64,000 nucleotides of DNA from Cellulosimicrobium funkei (GCF_001019615.1 NZ_JNBQ01000002.1:124001-188000); one strand, 5' to 3'; shown: positions 51,356 through 61,231, numbered from the stretch's first letter. Translations and numbers: made by a program. The notes: generated by a model from the sequence alone, not told the origin.

Positions 51356-54118
51356 ATGCCACGCAAGCTCGTGATCGTCGAGTCGCCCGCCAAGGCTCGC
51401 AAGATCCAGGGCTACCTCGGCGACGACTACGAGGTCGAGGCGAGCGTCGGGCACATCCGCGACCTGCCGCAGCCGTCCGAGCTGCCCGCGGACATGAAGA
51501 AGGGCCCGTACGGCAAGTTCGCCGTCGACGTCGACCACGGGTTCGACCCGTACTACGAGGTCTACGCGGACAAGAAGAAGAAGGTCGCCGAGCTCAAGCG
51601 CGCGCTCAAGGACGCCGACGAGCTCTACCTCGCGACCGACGAGGACCGCGAGGGCGAGGCCATCGCGTGGCACCTGCTCGAGGCGCTCAAGCCCAAGGTC
51701 CCCGTCAAGCGCATGGTGTTCCACGAGATCACGCGCGAGGCGATCCAGCGGGCCCTGCAGAACACGCGCGACCTCGACGAGCACCTCGTCGACGCGCAGG
51801 AGACCCGCCGCATCCTCGACCGCCTCTACGGCTACGAGGTCTCGCCGGTGCTGTGGCGCAAGATCGCCCAGGGGCTCTCGGCCGGTCGCGTGCAGTCGGT
51901 CGCGACGCGCCTCGTGGTCGAGCGCGAGCGCGAGCGCATGGCGTTCGTCCCCGCCGAGTACTGGGACGTCACGGGCACCTTCGAGCACGCGGACGCGTCC
52001 GCCGCCGACGCCGGGAAGGCGTTCGGCGCCCGGCTCGTGCAGGTCGGCGACGCGCGCGTCGCGTCGGGCCGCGACTTCGACGACCGGGGGCAGCTCAAGG
52101 CCGCGGCGGTGCGCGACGGCGTCGCGCACCTCGACGAGGCGACGGCCCGCGCCGTCGTGGCCGGCCTCACGGACGCCGTGTTCGCGGTGCGCTCGCTCGA
52201 CACCAAGCCGTACACGCGCCGCCCCGCGGCCCCGTTCACGACGTCGACCCTCCAGCAGGAGGCGAGCCGCAAGCTGCGCATGTCGTCGCGCCAGGCGATG
52301 CGCACGGCGCAGTCGCTGTACGAGAACGGCTACATCACCTACATGCGTACGGACTCGCCGTCGCTGTCGGCGGAGGCCACCACGGCCGCCCGCCGCCAGG
52401 CGGCCGAGCTCTACGGCCCCGAGTTCGTCCCGGAGAAGCCGCGGGTCTACGCCGCGAAGAACCAGGGCGCGCAGGAGGCGCACGAGGCGATCCGTCCCGC
52501 GGGCGACTCGTTCCGCACGCCCGCGCAGGTCAAGCGCGAGCTGAGCGACGACCAGTTCAAGCTCTACGAGCTCGTGTGGAAGCGCACCGTCGCGTCGCAG
52601 ATGGCCGACGCCAAGGGGTCGACCGCCTCGGTCCGCCTCGGTGCGACCCTCTCGTCCGCCGCGGCCGACGTCGCGGGCCGCGACGCCGTCTTCGCCGCGT
52701 CCGGCACGGTCATCACGTTCCGCGGGTTCCTCGCCGCGTACGAGGAGAGCTCGGACGTCGACCGGTACGCCGAGGACGCGCCCGTGGTCGGGGCCAAGGG
52801 CGGTGACGAGGCGCGCCTGCCGCAGATGAGCGAGGGCGACGCCCTGCGCGCCGACGACCTCACCGCCGACGGGCACTCCACCTCCGCGCCGCCCCGGTAC
52901 ACCGAGGCCAGCCTCGTCAAGGCGCTCGAGGAGCTCGGGATCGGACGGCCGTCGACGTACGCGTCGACGATCTCGACGATCCAGGACCGCGGGTACGTGC
53001 TCTCGCGCGGGCAGGCGCTCGTGCCGAGCTGGCTCGCGTTCGCCGTCGTGCGGCTGCTCGAGGAGCACTTCGACCGCCTCGTCGACTACGACTTCACCGC
53101 GCGCATGGAGGCCGACCTCGACGAGATCGCCGCCGGACGCCGGGACCGTGTCGCGTGGCTCACCGAGTTCTACTTCGGCGACGCCGCGAAGGGCGAGGAC
53201 GCCGAGGGCCTGCGCGACCTCGTCGCGAACCTCGGCGACATCGACGCGCGCGGCATCAACTCGGTGCCGATCGGGGAGGGCATCCAGCTCCGGGTCGGGC
53301 GGTACGGCCCGTACGTGGAGGATCTCTCCGTCCCCGTCAAGGAGGGCGAGAACCCGCCGCGCGCGTCCGTGCCCGACGACGTCGCCCCCGACGAGCTGAC
53401 CGTCGCCAAGGCGCGCGAGCTCCTCGCGGCCGGCGCCGACGACGGCAAGGTGCTCGGCACCGACCCCGTGTCGGGCAACGAGATCGTCGCCAAGGCCGGC
53501 CGCTACGGGCCGTACGTCACCGAGGTGCTCGACCTCCCGCCGATCGACACGAGCCTGTCCGCCGCCGCGCAGAAGAAGGCCAAGGCCGCGCAGCCCAAGC
53601 CGCGCACGGCGTCGCTGCTCAAGACGCAGACGCTCGACGCGATCACGATCGACGACGCGCTGCGCCTGCTGTCGCTGCCGCGCGTCGTCGGGACCGACCC
53701 CGAGTCCGGCGAGGAGATCACCGCGCAGAACGGCCGCTACGGCCCCTACCTCAAGAAGGGCACCGACTCGCGGTCGCTGCCCGACGAGGAGTCGATGTTC
53801 ACCGTCACCCTCGACGAGGCGATCGAGCTCTACAAGCAGCCCAAGCGCGGCCGCGGCCAGCGCGCCGCGACCCCGCCCCTGCGCGAGCTCGGCGACGACC
53901 CGAACAGCGGCAAGCCGATCGTCGTCAAGGACGGCCGCTTCGGCGCGTACGTCACCGACGGCGAGACCAACCGCACCCTCCCGCGCGACGTCACGCCCGA
54001 GTCGATCACGCCCGAGCGTGCGATCGAGCTGCTCGCCGAGAAGCGCGCCCAGGGCCCGGCCAAGAAGCGCACGACGGCGCGCAAGCCCGCCGCGAAGAAG
54101 ACCGCCGCCAAGAAGTAG
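51356..54118 (+). CDS. topA: DNA topoisomerase I
   Basis: A 920-residue type IA topoisomerase relaxing negative supercoils. TOPRIM domain KLVIVESPAKARKIQGYL with the acidic DEDREGEAIAWHL; catalytic Tyr329 in GYITYMRTDS; RPSTYASTIS and the domain IV DFTARMEADLDEIA. As in other actinobacteria there are no zinc fingers; instead several TopA C-terminal repeats (NGRYGPYLKKG, DGRFGAYVTDG) and a Lys-rich tail (KKRTTARKPAAKKTAAKK). ATG with AGGA 6 nt upstream. Essential housekeeping gene. Confidence 0.97.
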   Translation: MPRKLVIVESPAKARKIQGYLGDDYEVEASVGHIRDLPQPSELPADMKKGPYGKFAVDVDHGFDPYYEVYADKKKKVAELKRALKDADELYLATDEDREGEAIAWHLLEALKPKVPVKRMVFHEITREAIQRALQNTRDLDEHLVDAQETRRILDRLYGYEVSPVLWRKIAQGLSAGRVQSVATRLVVERERERMAFVPAEYWDVTGTFEHADASAADAGKAFGARLVQVGDARVASGRDFDDRGQLKAAAVRDGVAHLDEATARAVVAGLTDAVFAVRSLDTKPYTRRPAAPFTTSTLQQEASRKLRMSSRQAMRTAQSLYENGYITYMRTDSPSLSAEATTAARRQAAELYGPEFVPEKPRVYAAKNQGAQEAHEAIRPAGDSFRTPAQVKRELSDDQFKLYELVWKRTVASQMADAKGSTASVRLGATLSSAAADVAGRDAVFAASGTVITFRGFLAAYEESSDVDRYAEDAPVVGAKGGDEARLPQMSEGDALRADDLTADGHSTSAPPRYTEASLVKALEELGIGRPSTYASTISTIQDRGYVLSRGQALVPSWLAFAVVRLLEEHFDRLVDYDFTARMEADLDEIAAGRRDRVAWLTEFYFGDAAKGEDAEGLRDLVANLGDIDARGINSVPIGEGIQLRVGRYGPYVEDLSVPVKEGENPPRASVPDDVAPDELTVAKARELLAAGADDGKVLGTDPVSGNEIVAKAGRYGPYVTEVLDLPPIDTSLSAAAQKKAKAAQPKPRTASLLKTQTLDAITIDDALRLLSLPRVVGTDPESGEEITAQNGRYGPYLKKGTDSRSLPDEESMFTVTLDEAIELYKQPKRGRGQRAATPPLRELGDDPNSGKPIVVKDGRFGAYVTDGETNRTLPRDVTPESITPERAIELLAEKRAQGPAKKRTTARKPAAKKTAAKK

Positions 54119-54168
54119 CAGCCTTCCCGCTGAACCTGATCGAGGGGACGGGCCGCCAGGTCGGCCTG

Positions 54169-54213
54169 CCCCGGGCCGGGCTCCCGCCGCGACGGCTGGG
54201 CTCCGGCCCGGGG
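54169..54213. terminator. Bidirectional hairpin terminator after topA
   Basis: CCCCGGGCCGG / CCGGCCCGGGG, 11-bp perfect arms with a 23-nt loop, between convergent topA and the glycerol dehydrogenase gene. Confidence 0.7.
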
Positions 54214-54220
54214 GCGCGCG

Positions 54221-55366
54221 TCAGTGCGCGGCGTGCTTGACCGGCTCGGGGAGGCCGGCCTCGGCCCGGACGCGGCGGGAGAAGCCCTCGATGGAGCGGA
54301 GGGCGTCGACGAGCTCCGGGACGCGGACCGGGAACGGCATCGCGTGGATCGTCTCGCCCTCCGCGGTGGCGGCCTCCGCGACACGCTGGAGGTCCTGGAC
54401 GTCGTCGGCGGTGAGTCCGATCTCGGTGAGCGTGTTCGGCAGCCCGACCCGCGTCGTGAAGCGCACGAACTCCTCGATCTCCTCGGTCGGTGCGCCCTCC
54501 AGCACGAGCTGTGTGACGGAGCCGATGTTCACCTTCTGGCCGTGCGTGAGCCCGTGCGTCTGGGGTGCGGCGGTGAGGCCGTTGTGGATGGCGTGCGCCG
54601 CCGCGAGGCCGCCGGACTCGAAGCCCAACCCGGACAGGAGGGTGTTCGCCTCGACGACCTTCTCGACGGCGGGCGTCACGAGGTGGTTCGCGACGGCGTC
54701 GATCGCGGGCAGCGCGTTCTCCCACAGGATGTCCCACGAGAGCTGCGCGAGCGCCGTGCCCGTGACGAGGGGAAGACCACCGGCCATGGTCGACGCGTTC
54801 GCCTCGGCGACGGCACGTGCCTCGATCCATGTCGCGAGCGCGTCGCCGACGCCGGCGACGAGGAACTTCGCGGGAGCGTTCGCGACGAGACCCGTGTCGA
54901 CGAGCACGAGGTCCGGGTTGTGCGGGAAGAACCGGTACTCCTCGAACGCGCCGTCCTCGGTGTAGATGACGGACAGGGCGGAGCACGGGGCGTCGGTGGA
55001 CGCGACCGTCGGCACGGAGACCCAGCGGATGCCGCGCAGGTGGCCCGCGGCCTTCACCGCGTCGATGGTCGAGCCGCCGCCGATGCCGACGATCACGTCG
55101 GCCTGGAGCTCGTCGATCTCGCGCGCGAGCCGGTCGACCTCCGCGGCGGTGGCGTACGTGCCGAACCCGGTGCGGTGGCGGGGGAGGTCCTGGTCCTGGA
55201 AGGACACGGCGACCGTGTCCTGGACGATGCCCCACACGACGTCGTCGGCGACGAGCAGCGGCTTCGTGCCGATCGGGCGGACGAACTCGCCGAGCCGCGT
55301 GAGCGCGCCGCGGGCCTGGACGTAGCGCAACGGGCTGATGAGCGTGCGGACGGGAACCTCGGACAT
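54221..55366 (-). CDS. gldA: Glycerol dehydrogenase, iron-containing alcohol dehydrogenase family
   Basis: A 381-residue NAD-dependent enzyme oxidising glycerol to dihydroxyacetone. Nucleotide-binding IVGIGGGSTIDAVKA; metal ligands in GVGDALATWIEA (Asp), SGGLAAAHAIHNGL (His) and THGQKVNIG (His). FVRPIGTKPLLVADD at the N terminus is typical of GldA. ATG with AGGAGG 5 nt upstream. Divergent from the MarR gene; a long inverted repeat lies in its leader. Confidence 0.92.
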   Translation of the reverse strand: MSEVPVRTLISPLRYVQARGALTRLGEFVRPIGTKPLLVADDVVWGIVQDTVAVSFQDQDLPRHRTGFGTYATAAEVDRLAREIDELQADVIVGIGGGSTIDAVKAAGHLRGIRWVSVPTVASTDAPCSALSVIYTEDGAFEEYRFFPHNPDLVLVDTGLVANAPAKFLVAGVGDALATWIEARAVAEANASTMAGGLPLVTGTALAQLSWDILWENALPAIDAVANHLVTPAVEKVVEANTLLSGLGFESGGLAAAHAIHNGLTAAPQTHGLTHGQKVNIGSVTQLVLEGAPTEEIEEFVRFTTRVGLPNTLTEIGLTADDVQDLQRVAEAATAEGETIHAMPFPVRVPELVDALRSIEGFSRRVRAEAGLPEPVKHAAH

Positions 55367-55449
55367 CGTGGCCTCCTGTGGAGTCGGTGGGTCGCCGTCG
55401 GGCGCGCCGCAGCCGTGCGAGGCCGGTGCCCGCCGGCCATCCCCACCGT

Positions 55450-55495
55450 GTCACGCGACCCAGGCGACTACCACCGGGACGCCGGGTCGCGTGAC
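55450..55495. promoter_or_regulatory. 12-bp perfect inverted repeat between gldA and marR
   Basis: GTCACGCGACCC (55450-55461) and GGGTCGCGTGAC (55484-55495) with a 22-nt loop, about 85 bp upstream of gldA and 90 bp upstream of marR. Candidate operator or structured leader. Confidence 0.6.
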
Positions 55496-55571
55496 CTTGG
55501 TCCCGGCCTGGTCAGCGAGCGGGCAGCGCGACGGGTCCACCGGGCGAGCCTTCGCGAAAACGTATGAGGGC

Positions 55572-55588
55572 TATTATAACAGTGCTAT
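55572..55588 (+). promoter_or_regulatory. AT-rich promoter and palindrome overlapping the marR start
   Basis: TATTAT (55572-55577) is a good -10, and ATAACA-g-TGCTAT (55576-55588) is a near-perfect palindrome running into the ATG at 55587. This suggests negative autoregulation by the MarR protein. The patch is strikingly AT-rich for this genome. Confidence 0.55.
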
Positions 55589-56132
55589 GACATTAATCGA
55601 CCCGACGACCGTGCCCGGGCGCTGGGACGCCCTGCACGCGCTGCTGCGGCGCCTCGACGACGAGATCGGCACGGTCTACACCGACCGAGGCATCGAGGGC
55701 GTGAGGTCGCGGTTCGTCTACCCGCTGATCCGGCTCGCGCACACCGGCCCGCTGACCATCCGTGAGCTCGCGGAGTCCCTCGGGCGGACGCACTCGGCGA
55801 TGAGCCAGACCGTCACGGCCATGCGGCGCGAGGGTCTGGTCGAGACCGAGCCCGGCCCGGACGCCCGGACGCGCCGGGTCGCGCTCACCGAGAAGGCTCG
55901 CGCGCTCGTCCCGCTCCTGGAGGCGGAGTGGCGCGCGACCGAGGAGTCCGTCGCCGAGATCGACGACGAGCTGCCGCACGCGTTGAGCGCCGTCGTGGTC
56001 GAGCTCGAGCGCGTCCTCGCGCGCCGCTCGCTGCGGGACCGCCTCGTGGAGCGGCTCGACGCGGCGGGCTACCCGCTGCTCGCCGGGCCCACCGAGCCCG
56101 ACCCCGACGCGGCCCCGCCTGAGGAGCGCTGA
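55587..56132 (+). CDS. MarR-family transcriptional regulator
   Basis: A 181-residue winged-helix protein: PLTIRELAESLGRTHSAMSQTVTAMRREGLVETEPGPDARTRRVAL contains the recognition helix and wing. ATG at 55587 just after an AT-rich -10; no Shine-Dalgarno. It is followed after 1 bp by the MFS gene, so it probably controls a drug- or metabolite-efflux operon, as many MarR-MFS pairs do. Confidence 0.88.
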   Translation: MTLIDPTTVPGRWDALHALLRRLDDEIGTVYTDRGIEGVRSRFVYPLIRLAHTGPLTIRELAESLGRTHSAMSQTVTAMRREGLVETEPGPDARTRRVALTEKARALVPLLEAEWRATEESVAEIDDELPHALSAVVVELERVLARRSLRDRLVERLDAAGYPLLAGPTEPDPDAAPPEER

Positions 56133-56133
56133 G

Positions 56134-57495
56134 GTGCGCGACCACGTCCTCGACGTCCGCCCCCTGCGCTCCAGCCGCGCGTACCGCGACCTGTGGGCCG
56201 GGTCCGCCGTCGGCGGGCTGGGGTTCCAGATCGCCAACGTCGCCGTGCTGCTCCAGGTCTGGGAGCTCACGCACAGCCCGTTGTGGACGGGCACGATCGG
56301 CCTCGCCACGGCCATCCCGCTCCTGACCCTCGGACTCGTGGGCGGTCACCTCGCCGACGTGCACGACCGGCGCACGATCATGCGGCTCGCCGCGGTGGGG
56401 CAGGTGCTGGCCGCCGTGGGGCTCGTCGCGCAGGCCCTCGCGGGCAACGGGTCGGTGTGGGTGCTCCTCGGCCTCGTGAGCCTCGGCGCCGCGTGCAACG
56501 CGCTGGGATCCCCGGCCCGGCGGACGGTGCCGCCCCGCCTGCTCCCTCCCGACCAGGTCGCCGCAGGCCTCGCGCTCCAGAACCTCGCGTTCCAGGTCGC
56601 GATGCTCGTCGGCCCCGCGCTGGCCGGTCTGGTGCTCGCACGCTGGGACCTCTCGGCGGCGTACGGGCTGCAGGCCGTGGCGGCGCTCGTCGCGCTGCTC
56701 GGGCTCGTGCGCCTCCCGCCGCTCCCGCCGGGCAGCCCGCCGGCGACGCCTCCGGCACCGTCCGACGCCGTGGCTGCCGTCGTCCCCGTCGGCGCTCCTG
56801 GCGACGACCGTGCGGTGGGGACGCAACCCCTGGTCGAGGCCCTGGCGACGGGCGCGCCGGCTGCCGCGCCCGCGCCGCGCCGTCGGGCCGCCGCGGGCGG
56901 GTGGTGGTGGATCGTGTGGCGCAAGCCGACGCTGCGCGGTTCGTTCGCGACCGACGTCGCGGCGACCGTGCTCGCGATGCCGATCTCGCTCTTCCCGCTC
57001 GTCAACGAGCTCCGGTTCGACGGCGACCCGCGCACGCTCGGCCTGTTCCTGTCCGCCGTCGCGGTGGGCGGCATCGGGGCCGGGCTGTTCTCGGGTGCGG
57101 TGACCCGGGCGCCGCGGGCGGGCGCGCTCCAGCTCGCCGCGGCCGCGACGTGGGGCGTCGCGCTCGCCGCGTTCGGCCTCGCGGGGCCGCTGTGGCTCGC
57201 GCTCGCGTGCCTCGCGGTGGCGGGAGCCGCCGACACGGTGAGCGTGGTGACCCGCGGCGCGCTCGTCCAGCTCGAGACGCCCGACGAGTTCCGCGGTCGC
57301 GTGTCGTCGGTCGAGCACGTCGTCGGAGTCGCGGGTCCGGAGGTCGGCAACTTCCGCGGCGGGGTGCTCGCGTCGCTCACGTCCGCCCCGGTCGCGCTGG
57401 CGGTGGGCGGCCTGGCGGCGAGCGCCGTCGTCGGGCTCGTCGCGTGGCGCAACGCTCCTCTCCGCCGCTACCGCACCTCGTCCCCCACCCGGTGA
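56134..57495 (+). CDS. MFS transporter (MFS_3/EntS-like exporter)
   Basis: A 453-residue major facilitator protein with 12 transmembrane helices and a long central loop (about residues 195-255, Pro/Ala-rich). The loop 2-3 motif reads GGHLADVHDRRTIM and a later motif is SPARRTVPPRLLPPDQ, as in EntS-type exporters. GTG start with GAGGAG 7 nt upstream inside the end of marR. Likely an efflux pump under MarR control. Confidence 0.88.
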   Translation: MRDHVLDVRPLRSSRAYRDLWAGSAVGGLGFQIANVAVLLQVWELTHSPLWTGTIGLATAIPLLTLGLVGGHLADVHDRRTIMRLAAVGQVLAAVGLVAQALAGNGSVWVLLGLVSLGAACNALGSPARRTVPPRLLPPDQVAAGLALQNLAFQVAMLVGPALAGLVLARWDLSAAYGLQAVAALVALLGLVRLPPLPPGSPPATPPAPSDAVAAVVPVGAPGDDRAVGTQPLVEALATGAPAAAPAPRRRAAAGGWWWIVWRKPTLRGSFATDVAATVLAMPISLFPLVNELRFDGDPRTLGLFLSAVAVGGIGAGLFSGAVTRAPRAGALQLAAAATWGVALAAFGLAGPLWLALACLAVAGAADTVSVVTRGALVQLETPDEFRGRVSSVEHVVGVAGPEVGNFRGGVLASLTSAPVALAVGGLAASAVVGLVAWRNAPLRRYRTSSPTR

Positions 57496-57507
57496 GTTCA
57501 TGAAGCA

Positions 57508-57534
57508 GTCGCGCCCGGGTGCCCGGAGCGCGAC
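57508..57534. terminator. Hairpin between MFS and ABC permease genes
   Basis: GTCGCGC-cCGGG-tg-CCCGGa-GCGCGAC forms a near-continuous stem between two convergent genes. Confidence 0.6.
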
Positions 57535-57559
57535 CGTCTCATGCACAGCAGGGGCGCGG

Positions 57560-60229
57560 TCAGTCGACCGTGACCGCGTCGAGGACCGGGAGGCGGGCGG
57601 CGCGGATCGCGGGCCACACGCTCGCGACGAGGCCGATCACCACGGCGACGCCGAGGATCGCGAGCACCTGGCCCCACGGGACGGCGAGCGTGCTCAGGCC
57701 CTCGTCGGCGAGCACGCCGGGCAGCGCGGCGCCGATCCCGATGCCCGTCGCGACGCCCAGCACCGTCCCGTAGACCGCGGTCAGCACCGACTCGATCGCG
57801 ATGACGCCCGCGAGCTGGAGCCGCCCGAGCCCGACGGCGCGCAGCAGCCCGATCTCGCGGGTGCGCTCGATGATCGACAGGGCGAGCGTGTTGACGATGC
57901 CGAGCAGCGCGATGACGATCGACAGCGCGAGCAGTGCGTAGAGGATGACGAGCACCTGGTTCACCTGGTCGGCGAACGCCGACGCGGTCTCCTCGCGGTC
58001 GAGCACCGTGACGACGAGGAACGGCTCGACGGCGGTCGTCAGCGCCGCGCGCAGGTCCTCCACCTCCGCCGCCGACGCCCCCTCCGCCGCCGACACGTAG
58101 ACGATCCGGACGCTCGCCTGCGCGGCGGGCACGACGGCGTCGAACACGTCGTCGCGCACGAGGATCCCGGTCCCGACGAGCTGGCTGTCGATCACCGCGC
58201 CCACGCGCGCCTCGACCGCGGCGGCGCCCTCGCCGAGCCGCAGCGTGTCGCCCACCTCCCACCCGCGCTCGCGCGCGGTGCGCCGGTGCACGACGACGTC
58301 CCCCGCCTCGAGCGTCGCCGTCGGGTCTCCCGCGAGCGCCACGGGGTCGAGGGCGGTGTCGAAGAAGCCCGCGGGCACGCCGGCCACGTCCGTCCCGTGC
58401 GGCTCGCCGTCGTCGGCCGCGTCGCCGCCGGAGCCCTCCGCCCCGGTGCCCCCGCCCACCGTCGCGACCGACGCGAGGCCCAGCCGCACGGTGTCCACCA
58501 CCGCGGCGCCCGGGGTCGCGGCCACCGCCTCGACGGCGCCCTCGGGGACGACGAGCGTCGCGGAGTCCACCACGAGGTCGGCGCGCACCTCGTTCTCGAC
58601 GATGCTGCGCACGGACGCCTGGGTCGAGGCGGCGATGACGCCGGTGACGGACACGAGCGCCATGCCGATGAGCAGCGCGCCCGCGGTGCTCGCCGTGCGG
58701 CGCGGGTTGCGCGTCACGTTGCCGCGCGCGAGGCGACCGAGCGGCCGCAGCGCGACGACGAGCGGCCACGCGAGCACGGTGAGCACGCCCCGCGCGACGG
58801 CCGGGGACCCGACGAGCACGCCGACGAGCACGAGCCCCGCGCCGACGCCGAGCAGCACGCGCGGGCTCAGGTCGTCGACCCACGCCCAGCCGGTCGGGGC
58901 GTCGGCGACCGACGACCCGAGGGACGACGCGAGCCACAGGACCCCGGCCCCCGCCGCGACGAGCACGATCCCGCCCACCGCACGGACGCCGGTCCCGCGG
59001 TCGGGGGCGACGTCGTCGCGCATCGCCTGGACCGGCGGGATCGCCGCGGCCCGCCGCGCGGGCAGGACCGCCGCCAGCACGCTGACCACCGCCCCGAGCC
59101 CGACCGCCGCGACGACCTGCGGCGCGCCGAGCGGCACGCGGCCCGAGAACTCCATGCCGGCGAGGGCGAGCCCCCACCGGATGACGCGCACGAGCCCTGC
59201 CCCGGCGAGGACTCCGATCCCGCCGCCCACGAGCCCGACGACGAGCGCCTGCACCAGCACCGAGCTGAAGACCTGGCCGGGCGACGCACCGAGCGCCCGC
59301 AGCAGCGCGAGCTCGCGCAGCCGCTCCCGCACGGACATGGCGAACGTGTTCGCGATGATGAACGCCCCGACGAAGAGCGCGATCGCGGCGAAGACGAGCA
59401 GGAACGTCTCGACGAACCCGAGCACCTCCTCGACGGCCTCGCTCGCCTCGGCGCGCGCCTGCTCTCCCGTCACGGCCTCGGCGCCGTCGGGCAGCACGTC
59501 GCCGACGCGCTCCGCGAGCGCGTCCTCGTCGACCTCCCCGGACGTCGGCGACGACCAGACCGAGAGCTGCGGCACCATGCCGTCCGGCGCGTACACCGCG
59601 CGGGCGGTCTCGCCGTCGATCCCGACGAGCACCGCGCCCGCCGCGGCGGCCTCGATCCCGAAGACCCCGGAGACGGTCACCGGCGTCGGCTCGCCGCCCA
59701 GCACGACCGTCGTCTCGTCGCCCGTCGTCAGCCCGGCCGTCTCCGCCGCGCTCTGCTCGAGCACGATCTCGCCCGCGGCCGGCCAGGCGCCGTCGAGCAG
59801 CGTGAGGCTGGGGTCCTCGGGGTCGACCGAGAACGCGGTGCTGGGCGGGCCCGTCGTCACGACGGCGGTCCCGTCGGCCGCGACGAGCACGACGGGCCCG
59901 GACACGTCCGGCACGGCGCGCGCGACGCCGTCGACCGCCTCGACGTCCGCCGCGAGGTCGGCCGGGACGAGCGTGCGGTCGCCCGCGAACCCGTTCCCGC
60001 CGCCCCCGCCGCCCCCGGGACCGGCTGCGTCCCCGGTGACCTCCTGCGACCCGCGCACGTAGACGTCGGCGGTGAGCGTCGTCGCGATGATGTCGTCGAA
60101 CGTGGAGGAGAGCATGCCCCGGAACGCGAACGTGCCGACGACGAACGCGACGCCGAGCGTCACGGCCAGCACCGAGAGCACGAACCGCACGACGTGCGCG
60201 CGCACGCCCCGCAGCGCGACGCGGATCAT
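57560..60229 (-). CDS. ABC transporter permease, MacB/FtsX type with two FtsX domains
   Basis: An 889-residue membrane protein: one N-terminal helix (VVRFVLSVLAVTLGVAFVVG), a large extracytoplasmic MacB-like domain containing a poly-Gly run, three transmembrane helices (FtsX domain, ALLRALGASPGQVFSSVLVQA), a second periplasmic domain and a second FtsX domain (LLRAVGLGRLQLAGVIAIESVLTA) ending in VLDAVTVD. ATG at 60229 overlaps the ATPase stop by 4 nt. Forms, with that ATPase, a mechanotransmission-type exporter of unknown substrate. Confidence 0.9.
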   Translation of the reverse strand: MIRVALRGVRAHVVRFVLSVLAVTLGVAFVVGTFAFRGMLSSTFDDIIATTLTADVYVRGSQEVTGDAAGPGGGGGGGNGFAGDRTLVPADLAADVEAVDGVARAVPDVSGPVVLVAADGTAVVTTGPPSTAFSVDPEDPSLTLLDGAWPAAGEIVLEQSAAETAGLTTGDETTVVLGGEPTPVTVSGVFGIEAAAAGAVLVGIDGETARAVYAPDGMVPQLSVWSSPTSGEVDEDALAERVGDVLPDGAEAVTGEQARAEASEAVEEVLGFVETFLLVFAAIALFVGAFIIANTFAMSVRERLRELALLRALGASPGQVFSSVLVQALVVGLVGGGIGVLAGAGLVRVIRWGLALAGMEFSGRVPLGAPQVVAAVGLGAVVSVLAAVLPARRAAAIPPVQAMRDDVAPDRGTGVRAVGGIVLVAAGAGVLWLASSLGSSVADAPTGWAWVDDLSPRVLLGVGAGLVLVGVLVGSPAVARGVLTVLAWPLVVALRPLGRLARGNVTRNPRRTASTAGALLIGMALVSVTGVIAASTQASVRSIVENEVRADLVVDSATLVVPEGAVEAVAATPGAAVVDTVRLGLASVATVGGGTGAEGSGGDAADDGEPHGTDVAGVPAGFFDTALDPVALAGDPTATLEAGDVVVHRRTARERGWEVGDTLRLGEGAAAVEARVGAVIDSQLVGTGILVRDDVFDAVVPAAQASVRIVYVSAAEGASAAEVEDLRAALTTAVEPFLVVTVLDREETASAFADQVNQVLVILYALLALSIVIALLGIVNTLALSIIERTREIGLLRAVGLGRLQLAGVIAIESVLTAVYGTVLGVATGIGIGAALPGVLADEGLSTLAVPWGQVLAILGVAVVIGLVASVWPAIRAARLPVLDAVTVD

Positions 60230-61095
60230 GCCGGGTCGACCGGCGCGGCATGGCGCCCGGCAGGAGCCGCGGACGATCCGCCTGCCTGCGGGGCGGGCGG
60301 GCCGGCCGGCGGGCCGTCGTCGTCCGCCGCGAGCGCGAGCGCGTCGAGGATGTCCTGCTGCGACGGGTCGTGCAGCTCGCCCGCGAGGCGGCCGTCGGCG
60401 AGGAACACGACGCGGTGCGCGTACGACGCGGCGCGCGGGTCGTGCGTGACCATGACGACGGTCTGGTCGAGCTCGTCGACGGACCGCCGCAGGAACGCGA
60501 GCACCTCGCCCGCGGAGCGGGAGTCGAGGTTGCCGGTCGGCTCGTCGGCGAACACGATCGACGGCCGCGAGACGAGCGCCCGCGCGCACGCGACGCGCTG
60601 CTGCTGCCCGCCGGACAGCTCGGACGGGCGGTGGTGCAGGCGGTCGCGCAGCCCGACGGAGTCGACGACCTCGTCGAACCACGCCCGGTCCACGTGCGTG
60701 CGCGCGATGTCGAGCGGCAGCGTGATGTTCTCCGCCGCGGTGAGCGTCGGCACGAGGTTGTAGGCCTGGAAGACGAACCCGACGCGCGTGCGGCGCAGGG
60801 CCGTGAGCCGGCGCTGCGAGAGGCGGCTGATCTCCTGGCCGTCGATCACGACGCTGCCGGACGTCGGCGAGTCCAGCCCCGCCAGGCAGTGCATGAGCGT
60901 CGACTTCCCGGAGCCGGACGGACCCATGATCGCGGTGAGCCTTCCGCGCGCGAAGTCGACGTCGACGCCGTCGAGAGCGCGGACGGCCGTCGTGCCGGAC
61001 CCGTAGACCTTGACGAGCTCGCGGGCGCTCGCGCGCGCCTCGGGCGTGCCCGGGGTGTCGGTCGGCGCGTCGGTCCGGGGCGCGGGGGACGTCAT
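60226..61095 (-). CDS. ABC transporter ATP-binding protein, LolD/MacB type
   Basis: A 289-residue ATPase: Walker A GPSGSGKST, Q-loop FVFQAYNLVPTLTAAEN, signature LSGGQQQRVACARAL, Walker B IVFADEPTGNLD and H-loop VMVTHDP. This is the MacB/LolD subfamily that pairs with FtsX-like permeases. The C-terminal 45 residues are a Pro/Ala-rich tail. Start ATG at 61095 (CACGAT 7 nt upstream, leaderless type) or 61104. First gene of the pair. Confidence 0.92.
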   Translation of the reverse strand: MTSPAPRTDAPTDTPGTPEARASARELVKVYGSGTTAVRALDGVDVDFARGRLTAIMGPSGSGKSTLMHCLAGLDSPTSGSVVIDGQEISRLSQRRLTALRRTRVGFVFQAYNLVPTLTAAENITLPLDIARTHVDRAWFDEVVDSVGLRDRLHHRPSELSGGQQQRVACARALVSRPSIVFADEPTGNLDSRSAGEVLAFLRRSVDELDQTVVMVTHDPRAASYAHRVVFLADGRLAGELHDPSQQDILDALALAADDDGPPAGPPAPQAGGSSAAPAGRHAAPVDPA

Positions 61096-61219
61096 GGTCC
61101 CCATCGTGGCGCGGCGCGGCGCGCGCCGCACCACCCGCGCGGGGGAGATGCGACGTCGTCGGGCACCATGCGGTGCGACGATCCGTGGACCCAGCCGTAT
61201 GGGAGCGATCCCACCGGGA

Positions 61220-61225
61220 TAGCGT
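61220..61225 (+). promoter_or_regulatory. -10 box of leaderless oxidoreductase gene
   Basis: TAGCGT, 6 nt before the ATG at 61232. Confidence 0.6.
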
Positions 61226-61231
61226 GGCCCC

